From Leishmania infantum JPCM5 (lineage: Eukaryota; Euglenozoa; Kinetoplastea; Trypanosomatida; Trypanosomatidae), in assembly GCF_000002875.2 (NCBI RefSeq), contig NC_009407.2, forward strand, positions 292,001-356,000: DNA of 64,000 bases, read 5' to 3'. This document shows positions 53,798 through 64,000 of the stretch, piece after piece (positions within the stretch are counted from its first letter, which is position 1; each line of letters starts with the position of its first letter). The notes beneath the pieces are model-generated. The model made no database searches and was not told the DNA's origin. It saw nothing but the letters and a program-made list of their open reading frames with translations. The position numbers and the translations under genes are program-made.

Positions 53798-54387
53798 CTT
53801 CAACGCGTCCATCCTTCCACAGAGCATCAGACCAACTCCACGCTCGAGCGCCCCCCTCCCGGCCTGTGACAGACCCCTCCCCATCCGCGTCGTGCAATGC
53901 AGTCCTAGACACACGCGCTACAGGTATTCCGCCTCAGCTATCTGAGCGCGGTCTCTGCCCCGAACGCCACCCCACCCACCCGCCGCCCCGCAGGTCGCCT
54001 CACAGCCGCTCCCATTGTGCCGGTCCCGACCTGGCGCGCGCCCCCCCCGGGAGGGCCACGCATGCTCCACACACTGGTAGGTAGCGAGAGGGCCGGGGGT
54101 GGAATACGCTCGAGTCACGCTGACACGCTGTCCATCATATGGATGGCGCAGACGTGTACGCGGTTGCAGGCCGCTCCGACGCAGCGCCACCCGGAACACA
54201 ACTGCCGACATCATCAGCGCTACATCGCTATGACTTCCCTACGTCGTGGGTACTCAACCCTGCCAACACCAGAAGGTGGCTCGGCATTGGCAGCGGATAG
54301 CGGGGGGCCTGTATGGCTCCCCCTCCCCCACACACACACGCACACACGGAGCGGGGGCCACTGGAGCCTGCCATACCACGCGCTGAG
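53798..54387 (-). mobile_element. SIDER2 retroposon, copy 2 (5'-truncated)
   Basis: 590 bases identical to copy 1 as far as I can see. It stops 38 bases after the stop codon of the RNA-binding protein gene, where a GTGTGTGTGTG run replaces the last 50 bases of copy 1. It is therefore the first element in that mRNA's 3' UTR, in sense orientation. Confidence 0.75.
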
Positions 54388-54425
54388 CGGTGTGTGTGTG
54401 TGCATTGTTGCTCGTTTTGCACGCA

Positions 54426-56240
54426 CTACGGCGGGGAGATAAAGTAGAAGACATTGGAGGAGGACGCGTTCAGGTCCGCGCCCATGAGGTAGTCCTGCAG
54501 AACGTTGCCGTTAGCGCTGTAAGCGCTCGCCATCGCGCTGCCACCAGCGCTTGGGTTGAGGTTAAGGTTGCCGGCACTCGAGGCCGCTTCGAGTGGGCGG
54601 TAAATTGCAACGTTTGTGCAGACGCTCATCGGTCGCTGTGGCTGCGCGGGTGGGTGCATCGGAGGCTGCGGCTTGAACTGGATGGAGTGCTGCGGCAGAT
54701 TCTGTTGTGGCTGCTGCGCAGTCGGCGCCTGGAGGTGGATGAGGTGCTGGGAGGCGGAGAAGCCGATCGGTGCGCTGGAGCTTGCCACACTCGAGGGGGT
54801 TTCGGTGTGCGGGGTAGCGCCATCGCGGCTGCTGAGTGACGTGTGCGACATCACCGAGGGCGGCTGGGGGCCCATCGCGGGAGCGCTACCCGGTGGGACC
54901 GCTGTGAAGAGTTGCATTACAGGTACACCCCCTCGCATGGTGGAGAGCATCGTGCTGTTTGAGGCGTAAACCACTGTCGGTGTCGAGGTGGCGCCAAGTG
55001 AGCTGGAAGCCGATCCGTTGGTGCCAAGCGGGAAAGAGGCCTTGGTCGGCGCCGAATTGTGAACGATCGATCCGGGCGGTGGTGCGACGCCAGTCGAAGT
55101 CGCGAAGGTGAAGGGCACCGCAGACATGACAACCGGTTTCACGCTGGACTGGCCAACAGTGGGCGGGTGCGGACTGTAGAGAGGGAAGGCGGCGGCCGCT
55201 GATGCGGACGGCATCTCGGTTGGTGCCGTCTGCTGCCCCAGCGTCGGCGGAGTCACCAGACCAGAGCCAGTGCGGTTGCGCTGCGTCACCGGGTGCAGCG
55301 GCTGCGGCGCGGCGGAGAGGTCGGCGCGGCGCACCTGCAGCGTGCGGCCCTGCATCATCTTTCCGTTCAGAGATGAGATGCACGAGTTGGCGCTTTCCAC
55401 GTCGTAGAACAGCACAAAGCCGAATCCGCGACAACGGCTGGAGTCATCCGCCTCCATGCAGAGCTTCGAGGACTCGATGCGGCCAAAGACCCCGCACATC
55501 GCGCGGAAGGCAGAGGGGCGGAAGTTGACTGGTAATCCCGACATATAGACGTTTCGTTGCTGCAGCACAAACTTCTGCTGCTGTTGCTCGGCGGCCATGA
55601 GCGCCAGCACATCCTTCTGCACCCCGCCCTGCGGTGGCGCGTTGTTCGCGAGCTGTTGCGCGCCAGTGCTCATCGGCGGCCGCGGCGGCGCCGTGCCTCG
55701 TTCGCTCACGTGGTGATCGCTGGTGCTGCTGCAGTTGCTCGCGGCGCTGGATGCCGCGTAGTCGGCCCGATTCGGCGCGCTTGGGGTGGGGATGCCGTAG
55801 AAGTACTCGAGATTTGCCGCCGCCAGCTGCATTGCGCTCGCCACAGTGGTACCAGGGGTGGTAAGGCTTGCGGCTCGGCTATTGGCGGCGGTATTGCTTG
55901 CGCTGAAGGTTGGGGTCGTAACGGTGTTGGCGTAGGTGGTGCTCAGGTTCGCGTCAGCTGTGTCGCCAATCATGAGCCCGTCCGTGCCGCAGAACGAGAA
56001 ATAGAAGGAGCCGGCCCCGCCGAGGGGCACAACGCTCGCCGGCTGGCCGGGGGCGCCGTTCAGAGAGGTGCTCATGCTGCCTGCCGCTCCCGCAGCGCCA
56101 ACGGACGGGGTCACAGCGGATGACGCCGCGCCTCCGCTGTGGTATTTGCAGAAGGAATCAGCGCTAGCGGCTTGACCGGGCATCATCATGTACAGCGGCC
56201 AGCTGGGCGAGGTAGGACCATCGCTAGAGCTGTCTGCCAT
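54426..56240 (-). CDS. RNA-binding protein with a single RRM
   Basis: A 604-residue protein with one RNA recognition motif at residues 230-308: RNP2 is VYMSGLP, RNP1 is CRGFGFVLF, and LNGKMMQGRTLQVRRA closes the fold. The flanks are low complexity: Ser/Ala/Thr-rich before the RRM with a Gln run just ahead (QQQQKF), Pro/Gln/Ser-rich after it, and an aromatic end (NVFYFISPP). In trypanosomatids, which regulate genes mostly after transcription, such proteins control mRNA stability or translation. I do not assign a named orthologue. The frame opens to 56303, but the predicted splice acceptor at 56278 and the ATG at 56240 (MADSSSDGP) decide the start. Its 3' UTR begins with a SIDER2 element and may reach several kb. 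Confidence 0.92.
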   Translation of the reverse strand: MADSSSDGPTSPSWPLYMMMPGQAASADSFCKYHSGGAASSAVTPSVGAAGAAGSMSTSLNGAPGQPASVVPLGGAGSFYFSFCGTDGLMIGDTADANLSTTYANTVTTPTFSASNTAANSRAASLTTPGTTVASAMQLAAANLEYFYGIPTPSAPNRADYAASSAASNCSSTSDHHVSERGTAPPRPPMSTGAQQLANNAPPQGGVQKDVLALMAAEQQQQKFVLQQRNVYMSGLPVNFRPSAFRAMCGVFGRIESSKLCMEADDSSRCRGFGFVLFYDVESANSCISSLNGKMMQGRTLQVRRADLSAAPQPLHPVTQRNRTGSGLVTPPTLGQQTAPTEMPSASAAAAFPLYSPHPPTVGQSSVKPVVMSAVPFTFATSTGVAPPPGSIVHNSAPTKASFPLGTNGSASSSLGATSTPTVVYASNSTMLSTMRGGVPVMQLFTAVPPGSAPAMGPQPPSVMSHTSLSSRDGATPHTETPSSVASSSAPIGFSASQHLIHLQAPTAQQPQQNLPQHSIQFKPQPPMHPPAQPQRPMSVCTNVAIYRPLEAASSAGNLNLNPSAGGSAMASAYSANGNVLQDYLMGADLNASSSNVFYFISPP

Positions 56241-56277
56241 TCTGGACCGTGGAAGAGCTGAGGAAGAGGTAGAGGGG

Positions 56278-56386
56278 CTGTGTGGAGGGGGGAGAGGGGT
56301 CACAGTCCAGGATAAGACAGCAAGAGAGGTGGATGAGACAAATCAAGGCGACAGAGACAAGCGCGAGAGAGCGAAGCGGGGATGGC
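56278..56386 (-). promoter_or_regulatory. Trans-splice acceptor of the RNA-binding protein gene (predicted)
   Basis: On the minus strand more than 100 bases without AG, ending with CCCCTCTCCCCCCTCCACACAG, place the splice site at 56279-56278 and a 37-base 5' UTR. This excludes the upstream in-frame codon at 56303. Confidence 0.6.
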
Positions 56387-57830
56387 CTGAATCGAAAAAA
56401 CGATGGGGCAAGAGAGAGGAAGCTGGAAGATCGGCAGGCAAAGAGATCCGAGCAAAAAAAAAGAAGAAATCTCACACACACGCACACGCACATGCACGCG
56501 CGCACGAAAAAACGAAACGGAAAGTCGGTGGTCGAATGGGGCCGGGCAACCGCAGAAAAGAAGTAAAGATTACAACATGCACGTGAAGGGAACAGGGGCG
56601 AAAATACAAACAGAAAATGCGCTTGAGCTCACAGAGAATGAGGGAAGCTAATACATGCACACACGCGCGCATACACCTCCGGGCACAAGCACCCCAACGA
56701 TAAGAACAAGCAGACGAAAAAAAAGTGGGAAGGCGACCCCCGGCAAAGGACAAAAGTCACGAGAGGAGGACAGTGCGTGAAGGGAAGGAGGGAGGGTGTG
56801 AAGGACACGGTAGGAAGAGACCGCAACGAAAAGAAAGCGGCAAGGACGTGGATGGCAGAAGGAAGACGAGGAGGGCGAAAAGGGCAAGGGAAAAACAAAA
56901 CAAGAGAGCCACGAAAGCGGAGGAGAGAAAGAGACACACAGACTCACACAGACAGGCAGAGAGAGAGAGAGACAAATTCAAGGAAGAAGGCAAAGAAAGG
57001 AAAGGAGGAAGAGGGGCAAGAGAAGTGTAGCCGCAAAGAAGAGAAAAAGAAAGAAGCCAAAATACAGACCGAAAGAGTGCGAGCACACACAGAGAGAGAG
57101 AGAGAAAAGAGATGCGGTGGCACACAGAAACAGAAGAAGAGGGGAGGGAGTAACACCGAGGAAGAAAGGAGGAAAGAGACGGGAGAAATCCAACAACAGA
57201 AAGAAAAAATCGACTGGGAACAAAGAGATAATAAACCAAAACAAAAGAAGACAGTGAGGAATAGAGAGACACTCCGCCAAGGAAAGGGGTGGGGTGGGGG
57301 CGTGTGATGATGGTGCTTATTGTCTGGAGAAAAGCGGAAAGAGAAGGGGGTAGGAAAAGAAGGGGTCAGTACCAGACAGATAGAGAGGTGCGTGTATGTG
57401 GGTGTATGTGTAGCACATACGCGAAGACCAAGAGCAAGAGAAAAGAACAACGTTGACGTCGCACATGCACACACACAAACACCCTCGCACACGCTCGCAC
57501 GCACAGCGCGCACACACGAGAAAGCTGAAAAAAAAAGCAAAGAGAGGGCGCACCCAACGACGGCGTTAGAGATAGCGGAAAGGAGAACACAGAAGGAGAC
57601 GCGCAAGCACACAAGAAAGTAATAGTCCAAAAAAAAAAGAAAAGCAAAACGTAGCAGAAGCGGTCAAGACGTGCTGATGTGTAAAGCCGGGCGCACGCGC
57701 ACACACACACACACAAAAAGCAGCTGCTTGAACAAAGTGTACCGATTCAGGATGACGCGGGAAAGTTTATTGCTAATAATGGCAGAGGCACAACAATCTT
57801 CGACGGAGAGCGGGGGAGGGGGAGGGGGGA

Positions 57831-57858
57831 GGAGGGAGGAGGGAGGAGGGAGGAGGGA
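57831..57858. repeat. GGAGGGA tandem repeat
   Basis: Four copies of a 7-base purine unit in a longer G/A-rich tract; could form G-quadruplex or triplex DNA. Confidence 0.85.
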
Positions 57859-60465
57859 GCGAAAAGAATTGAAAAGAGAGGCAGAAAGAGAGACACACCG
57901 ACAGAGACAGACGTGGTCAATCTTTAGATGGAGGCTATGGAAAGCAAGGAGAGATGCTGAGGGATGCTGAAAGACGGCGAAGAGGCCGAGAGGGAGAACT
58001 GCTGCTAAAGACTTGCGAGGAAAAGGTAAGTGAGTGGCACGAATACGGAAAAAGAAAAAGGAATAAAGTGTGGTGCGTTCCTCCTTTTGTTTTGTCTTTT
58101 TTTCTTCTCTGTGACGCTCTTGGCAAGACAAGATTCAAGAATAAAGATGAAAAAAAAAAAGGAATGACGTGGGTGGGAAATACCTGCGAGGGCAGCAACG
58201 GCAGCAGCAGTGAAGCGAAGGTATCCAGTAAGGATCGGGGGAGTGGGGGGAGGGGGGAGGTAGACGAGAGGGAGGGGGGCTTACTCAGATATGCGAGGAG
58301 CGGAACGAAAACGGGCAAGAGCGAAGCACGACCAACAACAAATAAAAAGGAAGGGGGAGAAGGCCCTCGTCTGTTAAAGAAACCAGAGAGAGAGAAGCTG
58401 GAGAACACAATGGCGGGGAGAGGGAGAAGGAGGGGTAGAACTTTGCTGGGTGTTTGCTTCCGCAAACTGCATCACAGTGGTGGTGGATAACACTAAGAAC
58501 CGGGCGAGCGAAACAGAGAAAGAGACCAAACACACAGAAACAAGGGAAAAAAAAGAACGAAAAGGTGGAGCCGCGTTCTTGTCCAGCTACTCCTTTTTTG
58601 GTGCGTGTTCGCTCTCTCCTATTCGTGTCCCTGGATGGAAAGGGCTGCAGTATGTGCTACACGGGCAGCGCTTATTCTTCTATAGCGTACCCCTTACTTT
58701 CTTCCCTAAGTCTTTTTTCCCTCTGATTTCCTTGTCGCAGTTCGCTAGCCTCGACTCGATACCTTCCTACTCGCGGCACTCGGTGTGTGTATGCGTGTGG
58801 GTGTGTCAGCCTCTTTGAGGAAGGGGGCGGGGGGAGAGAAGCGACAAAAAATAAAAAGATAACATAAAAAAAAGTGGTACGGGGGAGGGGTTGTTGTTGT
58901 GTAGGTGACCCCCAAAATGACGTGAAGGGCGGGGGTAGACGGAGGCTCACAAAACACACATACAGACAGAGACAGAGACAGCGAGAAGAAGGCTCTGGGA
59001 AGATGGGAAAGGAGAAAAAAAAATGAAATCAGAGAAGAAATAAAGGTGAGACACAATATAAAAATAAATAAATAAATAATAAAGAAATAAAAAAAAAGAC
59101 AAGGGAGTACAAAACTTGAGAGCGGACAGCAAAGAGACTTGCCGTCTTTCTTGTCTTGGACTTTTGGTTACTTGGTTTGCTAAAGCGGATATAATATATA
59201 ATATAACATATATATATATATGTATGTATATATATTATATTGGTGTGTGTGTGTGTAGATATATGCAATTTCCTTTGTTTTTCCTCGTCTTCCTTTCCTG
59301 TTTAAAGAGGCTGATGTAAAGGAGCTTGTTCGTTTCGTGTGTGTGTGCGTGCTACTGAACAGGCGAAGAAAAAAAAATTTTCTCACTTCTTCCTTTTTGT
59401 GAATGCGTGATGGTGGTGCTGGTGGTAGTGGTGTTGGTGTTTGCTCAGGTACACTGCGTAGCGTGTACGTACGTGTACGTGCATTTTCATGTGTGCATGC
59501 GCATACATATATGCACGATAGCAATGCAAGAAACAGAGATGAAGCAGGAACAAAAACTCGTAAGAGAGGAGGAGAGAGACGGGGAGTAAGAGGGTGGTGC
59601 TCGTAGTGGTAAAGAGGGCGGCACAGAACAGCAGAGATGCGTGCAGATGCGTGGCCCTGCCGCGCACTCACTGAAGATGGCCTTGAGATCAGCGTGTCTG
59701 CATGTGGCGTGATGCTGGGCTGTCCGGAAGAGAACAGAGTGGGGAGCTTCATGGCGTATAAGAGGCAGAAAAGCTGTCATTGCCTACATCGCCGTCGCTT
59801 CGTGCTCTCTCTTTTCAAAATGCTTGTGAGGCGCGCCATGGGAGGGGTGAAGAGGGGGAGGGGGGAGAGGTGCTCTTCCAGCACGCCGCCCTTCCTGACA
59901 AGTCAACCCTCAAAGATCAGACGTGTCTCGCCTCCATCGTCTGCGTGGGCGTTCCGTCTCTCTTGGCTTCGGCGTGTCTGTCTGTCTGTGTGTGTGCACG
60001 TGTGTTTCTTCTGGTTTTTCGATCTGTTTGTTCTGTTTTCCGGTCAGACTCAAGATGAGAAGCAAAAAAGGGGGACACGAAGAGGAAGAAGGCGAAAAAA
60101 AAAGAACGAAGAATAGCGCGAAAGAATCTCGACAGACACAAAAAACGTCTGCACGCACAGAGAGAGTGAGCTTCAAAAAAAAAAAACAGTGTGTGCTTTC
60201 ACATTGCTAGGCTGGCGGAAAGAAAAGAACATCATTCACAGCCGTCACGGCAGCAGCCATAACTATACCATGTGCCGTCCGCATACGCACAAACACACAC
60301 ATACACATACACATACACCCCTCCCCAAGGCGGCGACAAAACACGAAAACGGGTAAGATGCCATACAAGTGGATGTCCGTGTATATATATATATATGTAT
60401 GTATACTGTTCCGAAGAGGGGAGAGGGTTTTGGGGTGTTGTTGCTGCTGCGTCGCCTTTCTTTTT

Positions 60466-60466
<1 letters not shown>

Positions 60467-60503
<37 letters not shown>
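60467..60503. repeat. GT dinucleotide microsatellite
   Basis: About 18 uninterrupted GT units. Confidence 0.9.
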
Positions 60504-60504
<1 letters not shown>

Positions 60505-63500
60505 CTTCTTCTCCGTATTACGCACACCGACAAACAAGGGAGGGTGATGGAGTCGGGAGAAGCCAAGCCACGAAGAAAAGCAGAGCAGCACACCAGTCCT
60601 CCAAACAACCACAACAGTAGCCAAACAAGAAAAAAAGGAGGAGGTAAGAGAATGCTACAAAAGGGGACGAGGAGTCTCAAACAGGAGAGAGAGAAAGCTC
60701 GGGCAGGGCACACCTTCACAAGGACTCCATGACAGGATCTGCTTCGCGTGAGGGTGCGTGTCGGTGTATGATTGTGTATGTGTGCCTAGCCCGGAGGAGA
60801 GTCACTTGATGACTCTTTTCCCTCCATGAGGACGCCGTCGTTCCGCCGCAGCCTCCTGTATCGCTTCTCTTTTCAACCGCGAATGACGCTTACACACATA
60901 AAAAAAAGGCTGGGTGAGGCGTCAGCAACAAGAATTGGGCGAGGGGGGGGGGGGGGTAAAACAAAAAATATGAGGAAGCGGTGAACCTTTTTTTCTTTGC
61001 ATCCGTTGTCGCTCTTTGGATAGTCCATCCGACAAGTGGAAGCCTCTTTCCTTTTTATTGGTTTTAAGTTCTTGGAGCCTTCGTGCTTCCATTGGTGCAC
61101 TTTACCTCTGTGCTTCGTGCTCTACTTCGCGCGCGTAGGTGTGTGCGTGAGTGCGTGTGCATGCGTCCACATATATATACACATATATATGTGCAGCCAC
61201 TCACACCACAAAGGTACATCCTCGTCCTTCAGGCCCGGAGTGCGTTGGGATAAGTCTACCGGTCGCGTTGCTTCCCTTCGCTCTTGTCAGCCTCTCCAGA
61301 GGGAAGAGAGAAAGAGAAATGAAACCCGGTCGGTGAAGGCGTGCGGCCTCGCCACGCACTCACAAGGAAGGACACACACACAGACACAGATGAAGCCGGC
61401 GCTCTCTTTTCATGTTTGCTGGAGTTGTTACCAAACACACAAGACGAAGCCAAAAAAAAAGATTGCCTACGCCACTATAACACACACACACACACAACAA
61501 AAAAAGAGAAGGCGCAAGGGTTCAGTACGCGTTTCGTTTTGTTCTTGCTTGGCAACTCCGCCGTTCTCGCTCGCTCGCTCTCTCTCTGCCTCAAGGCATG
61601 TACTACATAGGAGCAGGGGGCATCTGCTGTTCTGTACCGCCCCATATACGCCGTCGCAAGATAAAAACATGCAAGCGGACACACATAGAGATGTATGCGG
61701 GTGCGTCATGAACTCGCTTCCGGGTGGGTCCTTGACCCGGGCCATAATGTATTCCGCTTTCTTCCTCTCTTCCGTGAATCCGGAAGCAGCAGGTTCTGTT
61801 GCAAGGCAGCGAGACATGTCAAGAGCGAGGTATTTTCCCGTTTTTTTTTTGTTTTCGTTTCGCGCGTCACTACAAGCTGAGCCACGCTCACCGATGATGG
61901 CAAAAAGAGTGGAGGAGGATGCAGGGCGAGGGCCAACGAGAAGAAGGAGGGGGAAGGGAGGAAGGGGCTCGCCGACACAAAAAAAAAAGTAAGCGAAACA
62001 AGAAAAAAAAGCACCGGCTAGCCAGAGAGATACGCAGGCGCACTCTCCAATCCCAATAGATGAGAGGAAAAGATCCGACCAAGTACACGCGTGTCACTGA
62101 TACGACTGTGCAGGTGTTGCTCACCGTGCGCAGTGGCGTGCATAAAACGCTGTACTAGACGAAGCTTACTTTGTAGATATGCACCCAGCCAGTTCCTCGG
62201 CGGGCACATCCTCTCGTCCACATCTCCGTCACGCACGCTTTTCTGTGTCGCTGAGTTTCGTTTCAACCTTTCTGTCATCTTTTTCGCCAAACCCCAACCC
62301 CCCCCCCCCACGTGGTGCATTCATTTTGCTATTCTGGTGTATGTTGCGTCTTCTTCCCTCTTTGAGGAATGACAGGGGCGGGGGCGGGAACGGAGACGGC
62401 GACGGAGGGGAGTGGGATCAACGCCTGAGCGCGAAAAAAAAAGAGCCACGGCGCGCGGACGCTCCGCTGCTGCTGCTGGAGGAGGAGGAGCTGCTCACAT
62501 TTGCGCGCAAGTGCCTCCCCGTTTACATGCACGCACACTTATTCATCCAAAGAAAGGAAAACACACACTCGCACACGCGTGGAGGCCTCTATGACCGGAA
62601 TTGAAGAAAAAAGCGCACGAAAAAAAAAGACAACAAAAAGGGGAAAAGGCGCACGATGGAGAACACACTACGGCAGTACGGGGAGGTTTGGGAAAAAGGG
62701 CAACTCTCACCGCTTCTCCTCGGCCCCCTCCCCCAAGCTCTCATTCTGTCCAACGCAAGAGGCAGTGGCAGCGACAGGGGGCTACACCACAGCAAGATGC
62801 CGCGGCGACAGACTCGCAGAGCGAGAGAAGGAGGAAAAGAATGGTATCAAAGACTGAAGCCGGGGAGGAGGAACATATATAGTGTGTTTTCTTGAAAGAA
62901 AAACGTGATCATACCTCACCACGTGCACACACAAAAAAAAAACCCTACACGAAGACAGTGAAGTCGCAAGAGTGGCACGAAGAACGAGGGAAACAGTAAC
63001 GCGAGCTTGGACAGCGGTACGACAAGAACAACATGATAGAACAGGTAAACATTTTCAAACAACAGAAAGGGAAGGGGTGATGAAAATATAACAAGCGAAA
63101 AAAGAGAGTCGAGAGAGAAAGAGGCAAGGCAAGAAACATCCTGCTCCTCAGAATGGAAATAAAAGACGACGGCAGCCCTCCCACAACGAGCATGATGGGG
63201 GAGGGGAGGAAGGGGGAAGAAAAAATGGGGAAAGCGTAAACACAGAAATAAACAAATAGCACGTCCGACAACAGGCAACACGGAAAAAGAAAAACACACA
63301 CAAAAAGAGACCAAAGAAGATCAAGGTGAAGAAGGGAGCGTACTGAGCGCCACTTTCTAGAGATACTTCAGCGCGCGCGAGAGAGGGGGGGGGGGCAAGC
63401 GATCTTTTGCCCCTCCCCTCGTAGGCAGGAGAACAGTGAACCGACAGACAGAGAGTCGAATTTAAGAGGCTGGAAAAAAAAAATACACGGAAAAAAGAAC

Positions 63501-64000
63501 CTAGGTACACTGCGCGCATATGTGCGTGTGCGATCACGTCCGTGATGGTTAAAAGCACAAGTCAACCGGGGCTCCGCAAATCAAGGCAATGAAAAAAAAA
63601 GGTGCAGAGTAGACGAAGAGCCAAAGCAAAAAAGGGGGAAAGGTTTGGCGAGGAAGAGGGAAGACGGCCATCCATGACAGCACCACGAACGCGTGCAAGG
63701 GGGGAGGGAGGAAGACACCAACCAGCACACACACGCGCGACAAGGGTAAGCGCAACAAAATGAATATAAAAGGAAACAGAAAGCCTGGAGGTGTGCAACA
63801 CGCTGAGGACAAAGGAAGAGGAAAGCAGAGGGCATCTAGCCAGCCGATGCCGCTAACGGCAAGACGAAATCAAAGAAAACACGAAAAACAGGAGGGAGCA
63901 CAGAGAGACAGGGAGATGGGCGGCGATATAAAAGAAGAGTTTAAGGAAAACAAGAAAAACGAGTCGGAGGAGTGGTACAAGCTTCAGTGCCCAAAGGAGG

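Larger units (their letters stand above)
56387..64000. other. Long gene-free region to the window edge
   Basis: 7.6 kb without a supported gene on either strand. The plus strand is strongly purine-rich (56750-57250 in particular). It holds a 7-base repeat at 57831-57858, TA repeats at 59190-59240, GT repeats at 60467-60503 and others, and a G14 run at 60943-60956. The long frames are Ser/Phe/Leu or Arg/Lys/Glu shadows. It is probably the 3' UTR of a gene beyond the right edge plus intergenic DNA. Confidence 0.55.

Noticed and set aside
1..64000. tRNA, rRNA or CRISPR features
   Set aside because: No tRNA-like GGTTCGA box with matching arms, no rRNA segments and no regularly spaced repeat array were seen. 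Short snoRNA-like genes cannot be excluded by eye.

Overview
The window looks like a nuclear chromosome segment of a Leishmania-type trypanosomatid. The coding sequences are intron-less and GC-rich, and all sit on one strand (minus) as in a polycistronic directional cluster. Between them lie long gaps with pyrimidine tracts followed by AG (trans-splice acceptors), many GT/CA microsatellites, and truncated retroposons of the SIDER2 and ingi/L1Tc-derived (DIRE) kinds. From memory, the order acetyl-CoA synthetase, small protein, SCP2-type thiolase, mitochondrial primase PRI1 matches a block of Trypanosoma brucei chromosome 8 and Leishmania chromosome 23. This needs a database check, and the species cannot be fixed from the sequence.

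I support 11 protein genes. In transcription order (right to left) they are: a single-RRM RNA-binding protein (54426-56240), acetyl-CoA synthetase (44603-46690), a twin-CX9C small protein (40379-40720), an SCP2-type 3-ketoacyl-CoA thiolase (37735-39060), the mitochondrial primase PRI1 (32079-34133), a Gfo/Idh/MocA oxidoreductase (28752-29876), a strongly diverged relative of that oxidoreductase with RG-rich ends (24474-27131), the U5 snRNP 15-kDa/Dim1 protein with an internal insertion (21793-22446), a charged coiled-coil membrane protein (18626-20296), a Sec10-like exocyst subunit (11521-15585) and a hypothetical protein (3526-4476). Trypanosomatid operon-like clusters are not functional operons. 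Even so, several of these genes concern mitochondria or acetyl/acyl-CoA metabolism (ACS, thiolase, PRI1, twin CX9C).

Gene density is low: three gaps of about 7-8 kb (4.5-11.5, 46.7-54.4 and 56.2-64 kb) hold no convincing gene. They probably hold long 3' UTRs and intergenic DNA, purine-rich on the plus strand. Retroposon relics lie at 0.85-1.86, 9.85-11.1, 35.5-36.6, 47.5-48.15 and 53.8-54.4 kb, and probably at 23.4-24.4 kb. Two pairs are striking direct repeats: 590 bp with no difference seen, 6.29 kb apart, and 570 bp with about 4 differences, 34.65 kb apart.

I found no clear new multi-gene system. The best leads are the diverged oxidoreductase paralogue lacking the family's Lys, the near-identical direct repeats, the Dim1 insertion, and a frame-broken Cys-rich relic next to the Dim1 gene.
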